Shown here: one piece after another, positions 24,957-34,660 of the stretch
Layout of the letters: each line of letters starts with the position of its first letter
Position numbering within the stretch: position 1 is the first letter of the stretch
Assembly: GCA_034509735.1 (NCBI GenBank)
Contig: JACGWO010000001.1
Coordinates: 12,664,854-12,728,853 of the forward strand
DNA from: Sesamum alatum
Taxonomy: Eukaryota > Streptophyta > Magnoliopsida > Lamiales > Pedaliaceae
Direction: 5' to 3'
Length of the DNA stretch: 64,000 nucleotides
Notes under the pieces: model-generated
The model's database searches: none
Seen by the model: only the letters and a program-made list of their open reading frames with translations
What the model was told of the DNA's origin: nothing
Made by a program: the position numbers and the translations under genes

Positions 24957-25022
24957 AGTCAGTGGTGAACTGGAACGTTCATATTCAGAGATATTTTCTT
25001 AGAGAGAGAATTATATAGTCAT

Positions 25023-25190
25023 ACGTTGTTCACTTATTATTATTGGTACTGCATGACTTCATTTGAGATATTTAAGAAATATAAGTACTGTCAAAGGAAA
25101 TTGATTGCTTTTGGCAGATGATCCCTTTCGGACAATAAATAACTGGATTATCTATAATGTCCATCTGACCAAAACAAGCTCTCTCACAGC
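25023..25190 (+). other. Flank of LINE and upstream of gene X copy 1, with a 300-bp deletion
   Basis: Matches unit B up to TCCATCTGACCA (unit B 47250) and then jumps to the sequence at unit B 47551. The join shares the microhomology ACCA. Exactly 300 bp present in unit B (47251-47550), with the TATA-like region and the original start codon, are absent here. Confidence 0.85.
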
Positions 25191-25631
25191 ATGGATGCAC
25201 CCATTAGTACTATTCTGACAAGAGCGCTAGATTTTTACTCAAACACCACGTGCCATTGTGCGGGAGGAGTCGACCACCGCCGCAGCGTTGTGAACTGCAC
25301 TGTTCCTCGGACCAATCAGTACTTGCCCAAGAGCTACAACGTCGTCGGCTCATCCAAAGAAACTGATAATAAAGACCTCCAGGGTCTTATGCGACCACTT
25401 GCGACGGGAAAAGGTGGCGGTGCGAATGTGGATGTTGATTCGGAGGGGAATCTGGTGTGGAGAATACCGGCGGCGGCTGAGGGGTTGGTGGGGACAAGCT
25501 ACGGCGGTGGAGTTGGAAGGATTGGGAGAATTGATGAGGACAAACCATGTTGTTTCATGGAAGTAGATGTTGGCAAGAAGTTAGCATATTCCAGGTGTGG
25601 CAACAATAATAAGATTACTAGGAGGAATTAA
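25191..25631 (+). CDS. Gene X copy 1: small unrecognised protein, altered N terminus
   Basis: A 146-residue single-exon frame about 88% identical by eye to copy 2 (47525-48001). Its first residues MDAPISTILTRA correspond to residue 17 onward of copy 2. The ATG arises from an ACG-to-ATG change, and the original first codons lie in the deleted 300 bp. Features: two Cys in NTTCHCAGG, a Gly-rich stretch TGKGGGANVD, SEGNLVWRIP, SYGGGVGRIGRID, DKPCCFMEVDV and a basic tail NNNKITRRN. No signal peptide or membrane segment is evident. I do not recognise the family. The frame is open but the promoter is gone, so it may be unexpressed or driven by LINE-adjacent sequence. Confidence 0.6.
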   Translation: MDAPISTILTRALDFYSNTTCHCAGGVDHRRSVVNCTVPRTNQYLPKSYNVVGSSKETDNKDLQGLMRPLATGKGGGANVDVDSEGNLVWRIPAAAEGLVGTSYGGGVGRIGRIDEDKPCCFMEVDVGKKLAYSRCGNNNKITRRN

Positions 25632-25687
25632 TGTTGCTTGCTAGAAGTAAAAGGATTGACAATACTTTTTCTTTTAATTTCCTTGGG

Positions 25688-25983
25688 GGTAAATGATTTT
25701 TTTGTCCTATAAGAATAGGGCGTTATTGTTTTGGTATCATAACTTAGCAAGTGGTTGTTTTAGTCTCATAATATACGTTTTTTAATTTTTTAATCTCAAA
25801 ATGTCATTTACCTTGCACATGGGACATGACATTTTGGGACAAAAAAAATTGGAAAACGTGACATTTTGGGACCAAAAAAATTAAAATACGTATTTTATGG
25901 GACTAAAACAACCACATATCTAAATATGATATCAAAACAAATAATACCCTAATCTTACAAAACCAACAAATTATTTTTTGCCC
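25688..25983. mobile_element. MITE (Mutator type) 3' of gene X copy 1
   Basis: A 296-bp insertion flanked by a perfect 9-bp duplication TTTCCTTGG (25679-25687 and 25984-25992). Ends are GGGTAAATGATTTTTTTG and, complemented, GGGCAAAAAATAATTTG. Gene X copy 2 has the uninterrupted sequence TTTCCTTGGAATTG at about 48056, giving the empty site. No coding capacity. Confidence 0.88.
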
Positions 25984-25992
25984 TTTCCTTGG

Positions 25993-26992
25993 AATTGTAA
26001 AGTTGTTAAATTACACTTCGATTGGTTTTAATTGCTCTAGAATGTTCCTCTCATCAATATACCAAAAGAAGTCTTACAAATATTCAGTGAATTGAATTCC
26101 AACTCGTGATATAAACGTAAAGAAAAAATAATTGAATTAAATTAAATTTGTCAATGCCGGTAAAAAATAATAATAACAATTTTTTTGTAGAAAAATCTAT
26201 TGAAAATTGGGTGGGAACAAATTGTTAAGAAGATTTTTCAAGGTGAAGGAGGAGAAGAGAAATAAATGCAAACTAAATTTGTTTTTTTTTTTTTAATTTC
26301 ATTTATGTACTGAAAAATTGAATACACATCAAAAAAGGAGAAAATTAGCGATAAAAAAAAACAAGTGAGAATTTTAATATTGTTACTAATTATAAATATT
26401 TAGTGATAAGATTTTTTATTTTATCACAATAATAAATTTTACAATTTTAATAATTACTACTTATTTTTTTAAATTATTATTAGCAAAAAATAGTGTATAA
26501 AGTTATCACAAAATAAATTAATAACACATGTATAATGACGACTAAATGATAATAAATAATAATTGTCACTACAGATGTGTCATTAATTATGTATGCTAAC
26601 AATTTTATGCACATTTCGTACCACTAATAATTATATAGTGATAGGATAAAAATTATTGTCATTTAATATACATTTTTAGTAACTTTATGACTTAATATTT
26701 TATTATAGTGATAATTGGGTTGTGTCCAAATAGATCGGGTTTGAAACATGTGTTTTGGGCCTCATCTGATCCAATAAATTCTACCATGTCCTGCTATGTA
26801 CGTGTTACGTGCAATATCAATTTCGGCTTCAAGCCCATAAATCTGCCAATATATTAGATCTGGCAGCCTCAAATTATCACCAGTCTACAGACATTCTTAT
26901 GTGGGTCGAGTGGTTCAGACAAAAATTTTAAGTAATAAATAAGTCATGGGTATGTCTTTAACTTTATATGACTTGTGTGGATAAAAAAATCG
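25993..26992. other. AT-rich intergenic DNA at the end of unit A
   Basis: Similarity to unit B (48001-48340) fades near 26280. Beyond it are A/T runs and short TAATTAT-type motifs with weak inverted symmetry at about 26370-26720, possibly an old MITE. No gene seen. Confidence 0.5.
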
Positions 26993-27161
26993 ACCGGAAA
27001 TTCTATTTCAAATTCGACTTGGCTAGAACTTAATTAATTATATAACAAGTGCAGTACACTTGTCATGTGATTGGTATACAGTTCAAGAAAAGTGACCAAT
27101 CACATAGCAAGTGAATTACACTTGCTCAGTAATTGGTTTAGTTACCAAAGCTGATCCGGAC
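26993..27161. mobile_element. MITE remnant related to the insert at 29989-30168
   Basis: Shares with 29989-30168 the core motifs ACACTTGTCATGTGATTGGT and ACCAATCACATAGCAAGTG in a similar arrangement, and starts with GGAAATTCTA-like sequence. The right end is poorly matched, so the boundaries are approximate. Confidence 0.5.
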
Positions 27162-27990
27162 AAGAACAATAAGGGGTTTTCGGATATTTCTCGATCTCTT
27201 CTGAAAGTTTGAAAGTGTATTTTCTCGTTAACTCATGATCTGATGATGAAGTGGGATGACCTACAATATATGAATAGAGTCGTTACGATAGTCGATAGAT
27301 TTTTTCATTAAGAGTCTTTATGTGATTATGAAGTAATATGTTACTTCACTTTTATATTATTGACTAGTATATATATTGAAGTATTTTATCGATATATGAT
27401 ATAATAAAGTAATTAATATCTTTTTTAAAATAAATTATAAGGTTGTTTAAATTGCACTTCAGTTTGTTTCAATGTCAGAGACCCTGGTGTGCTCATTTTG
27501 GCTTCTTCTTACTGCCGATTTTGGTTTAGTTGGGGTTGCTCAAGGCATGTAATTATGCAATTAAATATTAGCTGAGTAAATCTAAATTTTTAGGAGAGAT
27601 GATCAATTATACCATATATTACTTTTTTATAACAAAGTTTGGAGTGTCGATAACAATTATAATTGGATCATAATTTCAGTTGCGGATTGGTTTAACAATC
27701 AATATCAAGTGTCAATAATACCCTATGTGTATAATAAGCAAGATCACAATAGTCATTATTTAATTATATAATCATTGTTTCTATTGAAAAAAAAAGATAT
27801 CTTGATAATTCACCTAGAAATTCTCATAATCAAAATACAAAAAAATGGTCAACTTTATTAAATTAAAAAAAATATGGTTTTTTTTTTTTTTTTGGGATGA
27901 AATCATGAAAAATGTTATGTATATAATAACCAAGATCACAAGAGTCATTACAGGGGTTAAATGCTATTTTAGTCCCATAAGATTAGGGAT
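27162..27990. other. AT-rich intergenic DNA
   Basis: No gene seen. A segment near 27215-27260 (CTCATGATCTGATGATGAAG) resembles 10005-10025 downstream of SCPL-1, another small shared repeat. Confidence 0.5.
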
Positions 27991-28014
27991 AATTTGGTAA
28001 AATTTGTGTATATG

Positions 28015-28520
28015 TTCCATTAATTTAGGGATAATTACACTTTTCTTCCTAAGGTTTGATGTAATTACACATAGATTTTCTGTGGTTTGAAAAACTACTT
28101 TTAGTACCTCTAAGCTTTGCTTTGGTCTAATAAATAAGTCATTAGTCAAAAATTCCTAAATTTGCTGACATTAATAAAAACATAGATGAAAATTATATTT
28201 TACCCCAGACTTTTTATTGACTTATTGCAGGTCAAACAAATCATTTTATGACAAAACTACACTTATACATTATCACACGTCGATGCATGTAAGGGTAGTT
28301 TAGTCAGAAAATATTTGTTTGACCTGCAATAAATTGGTAATAAGTCAATCGAGAATCAATATTGATTTTTATTCAGTTTTTCTTAATTGATGCCCACAAA
28401 TTCGACGAATTTTGACTAATGAAGGGACTTATTTATTAGACGATATATTTAAAATCACATGAATCTACATATAATTATAACAAATTTCAAGGGAGGAGGG
28501 GGTAATTATTCCATTACTTT
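28015..28520. mobile_element. Foldback element with long inverted arms
   Basis: The two halves are inverted copies. GTCTAATAAATAAGTCATTA near 28127 pairs with TGACTAATGAAGGGACTTAT near 28410, GACTTATTGCAGGTCAAACA near 28220 pairs with TTGTTTGACCTGCAATAAAT near 28315, and the outer GGGATAATTACAC pairs with GGGGTAATTATTCC. No protein is encoded. This looks like a long-arm MITE. Confidence 0.65.
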
Positions 28521-28644
28521 GTAAGAGTTTAATATTCTTTTATATATATGAGTTATATAATATAGGGTGAATTACATCAACACCTCGTGAGGTTTAGTAT
28601 AATTACAAATACATCCTTGTTAGATGGGAAATTACATTTATCCT

Positions 28645-28963
28645 CACTAGAACAAAATTCAATATTATCTATATTTTCAATGACCATGGTTAAAAATCGT
28701 AGTAAATAACTATTATTAAATACGGTTAAATAAAAACCGATGCAAAAACTAACTTTTCCATTATGAAAAATTTATTTGCCACGGTTTTTAGCCGTGGTAA
28801 AAACATTCGCTATGGCTTTTAGCCATGACGAATATTTTAGCCACCCTCGCAAAAACCACGACCAACAATCGTTGCGTGGCCGTGGTCAATAACTATTCGC
28901 TACGGTTATTTAGTATTAACCATGGCAATTAGCCATGATTAAATGTCATATTTTTTTGTAGTG
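28645..28963. mobile_element. CACTA-type MITE
   Basis: Begins CACTAGAACAAAATT and ends TTTTTTTGTAGTG, the inverted CACTA terminus, with a 3-bp duplication CCT (28642-28644 and 28964-28966). Inside are many short copies of GCCATGG/CCGTGG/TAGCCATG in both directions, the subterminal-repeat style of CACTA elements. At 319 bp it has no coding capacity. Confidence 0.85.
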
Positions 28964-29215
28964 CCTCTTTGAGGTTTGTTTCATCTTACATATAACTCCT
29001 CCGGTAGGGTTCCGGTGAATTTATTATATTTTATTTTAAAAATACCCCTGATAAAAAAAATTGATTATAATTTTGACTAATTTTTTTGGACCAATATGCC
29101 TTTAGACGAAATTGTAATATTTTAAAATATTGAGGAATTTAAATGTTATAATCCTGGAACTCTGCCGTTCAAACTTGAAACCGGTTCGGTTATTGGAATA
29201 CTTGAAAGATATGAC

Positions 29216-29246
29216 ACACACACACATATATATATATATATATGTT
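29216..29246. repeat. (CA)n(TA)n microsatellite upstream of the SCPL pseudogene
   Basis: A compound dinucleotide run of CA then TA, the same make-up as at 17138-17170. Confidence 0.9.
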
Positions 29247-29988
29247 TGTGGGTTTTGTATGGCTATCTTATTCAAGAAACTTAATTGGTGCATGAAATTA
29301 TCAGATATATTGGGGTGGGAGAACCGGATGAAGTGCAGCTGTTTTACTACTTCATTGAGTCAGAAAATGACCCGGAAAGAGATCCTCTCATACTGTGGTT
29401 CAGCGGCGGACCTGGTTGCTCTGGTTTTGCGGCCTTGTTTATGAAATCGGTGAGTATTCTTCTTGTTGTTGTTGTTTCTATTTGCTTCAATCACTTATGG
29501 GTCTTGGGAGAAATTCTGTCCTGATTTTGGGTGTTTCTTGTAGTGGTTGTTGAATCACCCGAAGTTTATCGAAAATCGTCTGTACGTTGGTGGTGACTCT
29601 TATGGAGGCAAAATTGTTCCCATGGTTGCTCTGGAAATAGCCAAAGGTGGCAATTAATATTTATGACTATGAACTTAATTGTGATACTGATTTGCTTTGA
29701 TTTTTCCCCTCATCAAGAATGAGTTGAACTGAATGCAGGTAATGAAGCTGGAATTGAGCCACGAATGTTACTCCAAGTAAGTTGAAATTCTATACTCCCA
29801 CAGTGAGATTGTCTTCCACTGATACTCATCATATGATAAGAATGTTGAGGAATTCATGAAGCAGGGATACATTGTTTATGCTCACAGGATGGCACTCATA
29901 TCAGATGAATATTTTGAGGTTGTTTCAATTCCCTCCCTTTTTTTATGAGTATCTTCCATAAAAGATGCTCAGTTTTGATGTGATTAAT

Positions 29989-30168
29989 GGAAAATTCTAG
30001 CCTGAATCAGGTTTAGCCGAACCAAACCAATCATATAGCAAATGTGATATACTTCTCATGTGATTGGTCACTTTCCCTGAACTGTACACCAATCACATGA
30101 CAAGTGTATTTCACTTTCCATATGATTGGTTTAAGTTCGATCAAACTAGGTTTGGGTTAGAATTTCCC
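29989..30168. mobile_element. 180-bp MITE in SCPL-2
   Basis: Ends GGAAAATTCTAGCC and, complemented, GGGAAATTCTAACCC. Target duplication of 8-9 bp TGATTAAT (29981-29988 and 30170-30177). SCPL-1 near 765-780 has the single TGATTAAT without the insert, so the ends are certain. Confidence 0.9.
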
Positions 30169-30290
30169 ATGATTAATTAGATTTGATATCAACCTTTCCT
30201 AGTGCAAATTAAGTTAAGATTTGGACCATAAGAGTGCTGAAGTTGCTAATATTGAATCTACGTCAATATGATGGACATGATTAATAAAAG

Positions 30291-30748
30291 GATTAATGGC
30301 ATTTTTGGTCCTGTAAATTATGTTATTTGACGTTTTTGTTCTTTTATTTTCTAGGGTTGCATTTTCGTCCTACATCTTTTTAATTTTCACGATTATTGTC
30401 CTTTTGTTGGCTGGAGTTCACCTCCACCGGTGAGAAGTGTGAACTACGATGAGAAAATAATTAAAATTGTGAAAATTAAAAAGATGTAGGACCAAAATGC
30501 CACTTTAAAAAATTGAAGAATTAAAATTCTAATATAAATGAGTTAATAGGAACAAAAGCCCCAATTTTAATATCACGTGAGAGGTTCATGCATTTTTCCA
30601 GTGAGAATGTGAATTCCAGTAAAAAAAAAAAAAAAGACTAAAATCATGAAAATTAAAAAAATGCAAGACCAAAATGTAATTCTAGAAAATTAAAGATTGA
30701 AAAAATCAAATGACTAAAATTACGGGACCAAAAATACATTTAACCCTA
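30291..30748. mobile_element. 458-bp Mutator-type MITE in SCPL-2
   Basis: Inverted ends GATTAATGGCATTTTTGGTC and, complemented, GGGTTAAATGTATTTTTGG. Duplication AATAAAAG (30283-30290 and 30749-30756). SCPL-1 at about 870-885 has the empty site ATAAATAAAGGCC. The same TTTTGGTCC-ended family recurs near 45870 and 46080. Confidence 0.9.
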
Positions 30749-31083
30749 AATAAAAGGCCTACATTCAGATTTTGAGTGGTTCGATCTGCTCACTATGAAT
30801 TTTGTTTCATATAAGATAATGAAAAGATAACAGGGTAGCTTGTCAATTTCAGCTAGCAAAAAAGCAGCTGCAATGGGATGTGAATCCAGATCCAAATAAC
30901 ATAGGATGCCTTTATGCTTTACAACTTATCAATGAGGTAAACTTGCATTTTCTTACACTGTCATTTCTTCTGTTTATTTATGCACCGGTTGTGCTTGCAC
31001 TTAATCAAGTGCAGTGCACGAGCCACATCGATATGCTGCACATTCTGGAGCCAACATGCCAGTCCAAGTCACCAAGACCCAAC

Positions 31084-31587
31084 CCTTGTGTTTGATTTTG
31101 TTTTTAGAATGTTTTGTTTTGTTTTGTGTAGATAAAAAGAGAAAAATAAAAATAAATAAGTATGTGTTAGAGATATGGTGTATGTTTGGATTTGTTTTTG
31201 GAGTTAATTTTAAATAGTGAAAAAAAATATATTGTATGTATTGTGTTATATATTTGAAGACAAAAAACACTATTCATTGTTAAATCATGTCTCTTTTAAA
31301 TATTTTTATATATGTATATATGTAAATAGTAATATTTGAAATTTTTTTATGTATTGTGTTGTATATTGGGAGACAAAAAATACTGTTCATTTTCAAATAA
31401 TGTCTCTTTTATATATTTTTATAAATGTATATGTGTATATAATAATATTTATTTGTTTGTAAGTAAATGTAGGTATATATGGGAAAACGGTCCAAAACAC
31501 CTAGTAAATGTGTTTTGGATAATGCTATGTTTGATTTTGTTTTCTCATCGTCTCAAAAATAGCTGAAAAATGAAACCAAACGGAGTG
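31084..31587. mobile_element. 504-bp terminal-inverted-repeat element splitting SCPL-2 exon 6
   Basis: The coding match to SCPL-1 breaks at 31083 and resumes at 31588, with AAC on both sides. Ends are GTTTGATTTTGTTTTT and, complemented, GTTTGGTTTCATTTTT, an inverted pair; a degenerate extra copy of the end motif lies at about 31530. No coding capacity. The superfamily is uncertain (3-bp duplication). Confidence 0.75.
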
Positions 31588-32949
31588 AACGTTTCTCTAC
31601 CTGTCCAAATACTCCTACACGATGATCCAGTTGATCTCCTTTTCCTATCCAAACAAGAGCAACCATGGCGCCGCGTAATTTCTGCCTTCCCGTATAACAT
31701 AATTTTCCTATGTTCACACTGGATTTTCCTAACAAAAAGTCTTGATGTTTGCAGGACAGAAAAACCCCTCTTCCAAGTCACAAGATAAGAGCCATTTCCA
31801 CTATCTTTCTTGGATTCTAGATCAAGATATAGCTATCAAATCGCGGCTTCATGTACCAAACATTTCTATATCGCCGCATTTGATATTTTTGTTACGACAG
31901 TGTAATGGAAAATGGCTGCGAGAAAGAGACTTTCATTTCCAGTCTTCTATTTTTTTTATTGAATTTAACCAAAAAAAAAAAAAGGAAATTCTCTCTCTTT
32001 CTAAGAGATAAGACTCAATAGAAAAATATTCAAAGTGTCTTTTTTGCTTTCACCCGCGGGAGGATATACTCTGGAGTTTTCGATTTATCTGAAGTAAAAG
32101 GAGATATAACAAAGAAGACACTCAAAGAAAATGAAAAAAGAAATTAATAAAATTATGTATATCGAATTGGAATAGTTTAGTATACATAGAAATTAGAACA
32201 ATGTAGAAATATCTTTCTTTTTCAAAAATCTCACGAACAAGATCTAAGAATAACATTAGTTAATCGAAGAAGAGGGGGTAAATCTGAGGATCAGTTAGTA
32301 GTGAGAGAGGGGGTTGCTTGTTCCTTGAAAAGTTCTTGGAAAAGATTCATCGATGAGTCATAAGAAGACAATTCCTAGTTCATATGCTTAGTAACAAAGA
32401 ATAATCAAATTGATTTCATGGATTTTCCTAGGTCAGTTTATGGGCCCATAAAGGATTTTTATCTTCGAAACCCGTTAGAAGGGGCAGTGCAAGAGAAATG
32501 ATCTGAAGATCCTAAAACAAGCCTGAAGAAAAATAGGGTGGCCTTATTGATTAGCTAATGCCAGCAACTTGCCTCCAATCTCTAGAATTGAATCTCATCT
32601 GGTTTCCTCTTATGATATTTCATATCCGCCAGCCCAAAAGTAAAGGTCCAGAAAGAGATGGCCTAGCCCTATTCCCAAAAGGGGTAAAAAAAGACAAAAT
32701 ATTGATGTCTGAAAATCCAAAACTTCAATGGAACTGGTTGCGCTTATCACAATAGCAGGATCACCTAAACTATGAAGCCTTAAAGGCAAACCCACACTGG
32801 ATCGGATAACCACCATTATTTTAATGGCCCTCTACGACTACAATGACAATGGAAAAAGGAAACTTTAATGTAACCCCTTACAGGTCAGTGATATCCTCCC
32901 TAGGGCAGTCATTCTTTCTTTGCCCCAAGGAAGACAAAAACGTACCTCC

Positions 32950-33023
32950 TTTGAAGATCAAGGTGAGAGTCGAACCTATGGCTTTCGCCTTGACAAGGTT
33001 ATGACCAATTGAACTATAATCCC
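32950..33023 (-). pseudogene. trnD-GUC: Degenerate plastid-type tRNA-Asp (GUC) remnant
   Basis: The minus strand reads GGGATTATAGTTCAATTGGT, then CTTGTCAAGG around the GTC anticodon and AGGTTCGACTCTCACC, close to plastid trnD-GUC. The 3' acceptor strand does not pair with the 5' GGGATTA, so it is not a working tRNA. Confidence 0.65.
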
Positions 33024-33634
33024 AAGGACAGAGGAAAACAACTTTACTAGAAAACGGATCCTCTCTCCCGTGGCCAGTCTGAAAGGAGTTCTTTTTTTTT
33101 TTTTATTCCCTTTCGTAGAAGCAAAAACACAACCCCTACTCAATAGGAAAGATCCTTCAGAGATAGAAATCATCCAGGTTCCCCTCTACTTCTAAAAATT
33201 CGTTTGTATAATTCGATGCCATCCTCGTCTACTATTGAATAAATCAAGTAGAAGGAGGGATAAATTACAAAGGATCAAGCAATTCAAAGACCGGCCCCTG
33301 GCTATACGAAAACAACGGATTGTACTACATCGAATAGTGATACCACTTGTACAGCTTTTTCTGCTAATGGAAAGCGTAGGCCCACTGGAATACTTTTACT
33401 TGTAAGGCTAGCATAGCAAATCGGAAAGAGAGGTACGAAAGCGGATGGAGAGAGGATGGAACCTTCTCCTACTACATTTCTCACTTTACCTACGATGGAC
33501 CACTAGACGACTTAAAGACTAGACGGATTGCGAATGAAGAGAAAGAGCTGTGACATGCTCAAGTCACAAAGAAAGGCTACGGACAATGGTCCTAAAAAAG
33601 GAAACCAGCCCATGGATATACGACCAGAAATATA

Positions 33635-33890
33635 GCCACATGCCCCCTCACGTCAATCCCACGAGCCTCTTATCCATTCTCATTGAATCACGGCGGGGGA
33701 GCAAATCCAAATCTAAAAACTCACATTGGGTTTAGGGATAATCAGGCTCGAACTGATGACTTCCACCACGTCAAGGTGACACTCTACCGCTGAGTTATAT
33801 CCCTTCCCTGCCCCCATCGAGAAATAGAACTGACTAATCCTAAGTCAAAGGGTTGAGAGACTCAACGCCACTATTCTTGAACAACTTAAA
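33635..33890 (-). other. Plastid-derived segment inside the mitochondrial insertion
   Basis: From about CCATTCTCATTGAATCACGG (33675) through trnV-GAC to GACTCAACGCCACTATTCTTG (33880), the sequence follows the plastid inverted repeat between the rps12 3' exon and rrn16. It then switches abruptly to copia-like DNA. Confidence 0.75.
33733..33804 (-). tRNA. trnV-GAC: Plastid-type tRNA-Val (GAC) gene copy, full length, in the NUMT
   Basis: A 72-nt minus-strand sequence starting AGGGATATAACTCAGCGGTA, with anticodon loop CTTGACGTGG (anticodon GAC), T-loop GTTCGAGCCTG and 3' strand TTATCCCTA pairing with the 5' end. It appears structurally intact. Plant mitochondria often keep plastid-derived trnV. 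Here it sits in nuclear DNA, so expression is doubtful, although internal pol III box sequences are present. Confidence 0.85.
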
Positions 33891-33899
33891 TTCTCTTTC

Positions 33900-34325
33900 C
33901 CAGGGTCAGGCTACTCCAGAAGATCAGCAGCCTAGCCCAGTTGTTTCCGTTCCAGTCGCCTCCTCAGATTCTGGATCCCTCTCTCAGGTTCGTCGATCCT
34001 CTCAAGTTTCTTATCCTGTTGAAGGATTTTGATCAACTCAACTATATCGTTTTCCCCAAAAGATAGAGCTTACCTCATGTCAGTTCAATCTTCTCATGAA
34101 CCTTAATCGAGCTCAATTACATCGACCCTACAGTCATTCTTGCTGGAGAGATGCTATACAGGAATAAAGAAATGCCCAGGAAAAAAAGAATAAGACTTAG
34201 TCTCATTGCCTGCAGGGAAAGAAGCCATTGGCTGCAAGTGGATTTACAAGATCAAGCATAAAGCAGATGTCTCGGTAGAGAGATAGAAATCTAGATTAGT
34301 AGCTAAAGGCATGCTTTAGCTGTTG
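33900..34325 (+). pseudogene. Copia pol fragment carried in the NUMT
   Basis: Translations give QVRRSSQVSYPVEGF-like sequence near 33990-34030, the pre-RT linker of copia elements. Near 34205-34310 they give IGCKWIYKIKHKAD and RLVAKG, the start of the copia reverse transcriptase. It is broken by stops. Such fragments are common in plant mitochondrial genomes. Confidence 0.75.
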
Positions 34326-34565
34326 AGTCGAACCCTTATAGAGATAGGGAAAACATTTACTCCAAGTTGCTACCGGGTATTCATTAATAAAAAATGCATT
34401 TACCTTTCTCCCCTGGGAGGGATACTGATTCGGTATACTCTAAAGACGCCTTCGGTACAATATTGACGATCTCACAAAAAAGTTTCAGTAAATTGACATT
34501 TACTGATCTTATCTTTCACATAATCGATCCCCCATTTTACTGTACATGAAAATGTGGAGCTCAAC

Positions 34566-34660
34566 ATGTCTGGAAGCACAGGAGAACGTTCTTTTGCTGA
34601 TATTATTCGATATTGGGTCATTCATAGCATTACAATACCTTCCCTATTCATTGCTGCTTG
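34566..34660 (+). pseudogene. psbE: 5' fragment of plastid psbE fused to unrelated sequence
   Basis: Reads [14 protein letters not shown], then [16 protein letters not shown], the N-terminal half and start of the transmembrane helix of cytochrome b559 alpha. Three codons (around TSI) are missing. After AAW the frame continues into unrelated sequence to 34868, forming a chimeric open frame of about 100 codons from 34566. Such chimeric frames arise by recombination in plant mitochondria. Confidence 0.85.

Larger units (their letters stand above)
10741..25022 (-). mobile_element. LINE (non-LTR retrotransposon), minus strand, split by a nested gypsy-type element
   Basis: On the minus strand, in order: a DUF4283-type ORF1, apurinic-type endonuclease, reverse transcriptase, zf-RVT, RNase H and a poly-A tail (poly-T at about 10743-10756). 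A perfect 13-bp target duplication ACGTTGTTCACTT lies at 10728-10740 and 25023-25035. The paralogous position in unit B (about 45812-45825, ACGTTGTTCATTT) has no LINE. Without the nested element the LINE is about 6.6 kb, a normal full length for plant L1-like elements. All reading frames contain stops or shifts, so this copy is dead. Confidence 0.93.
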
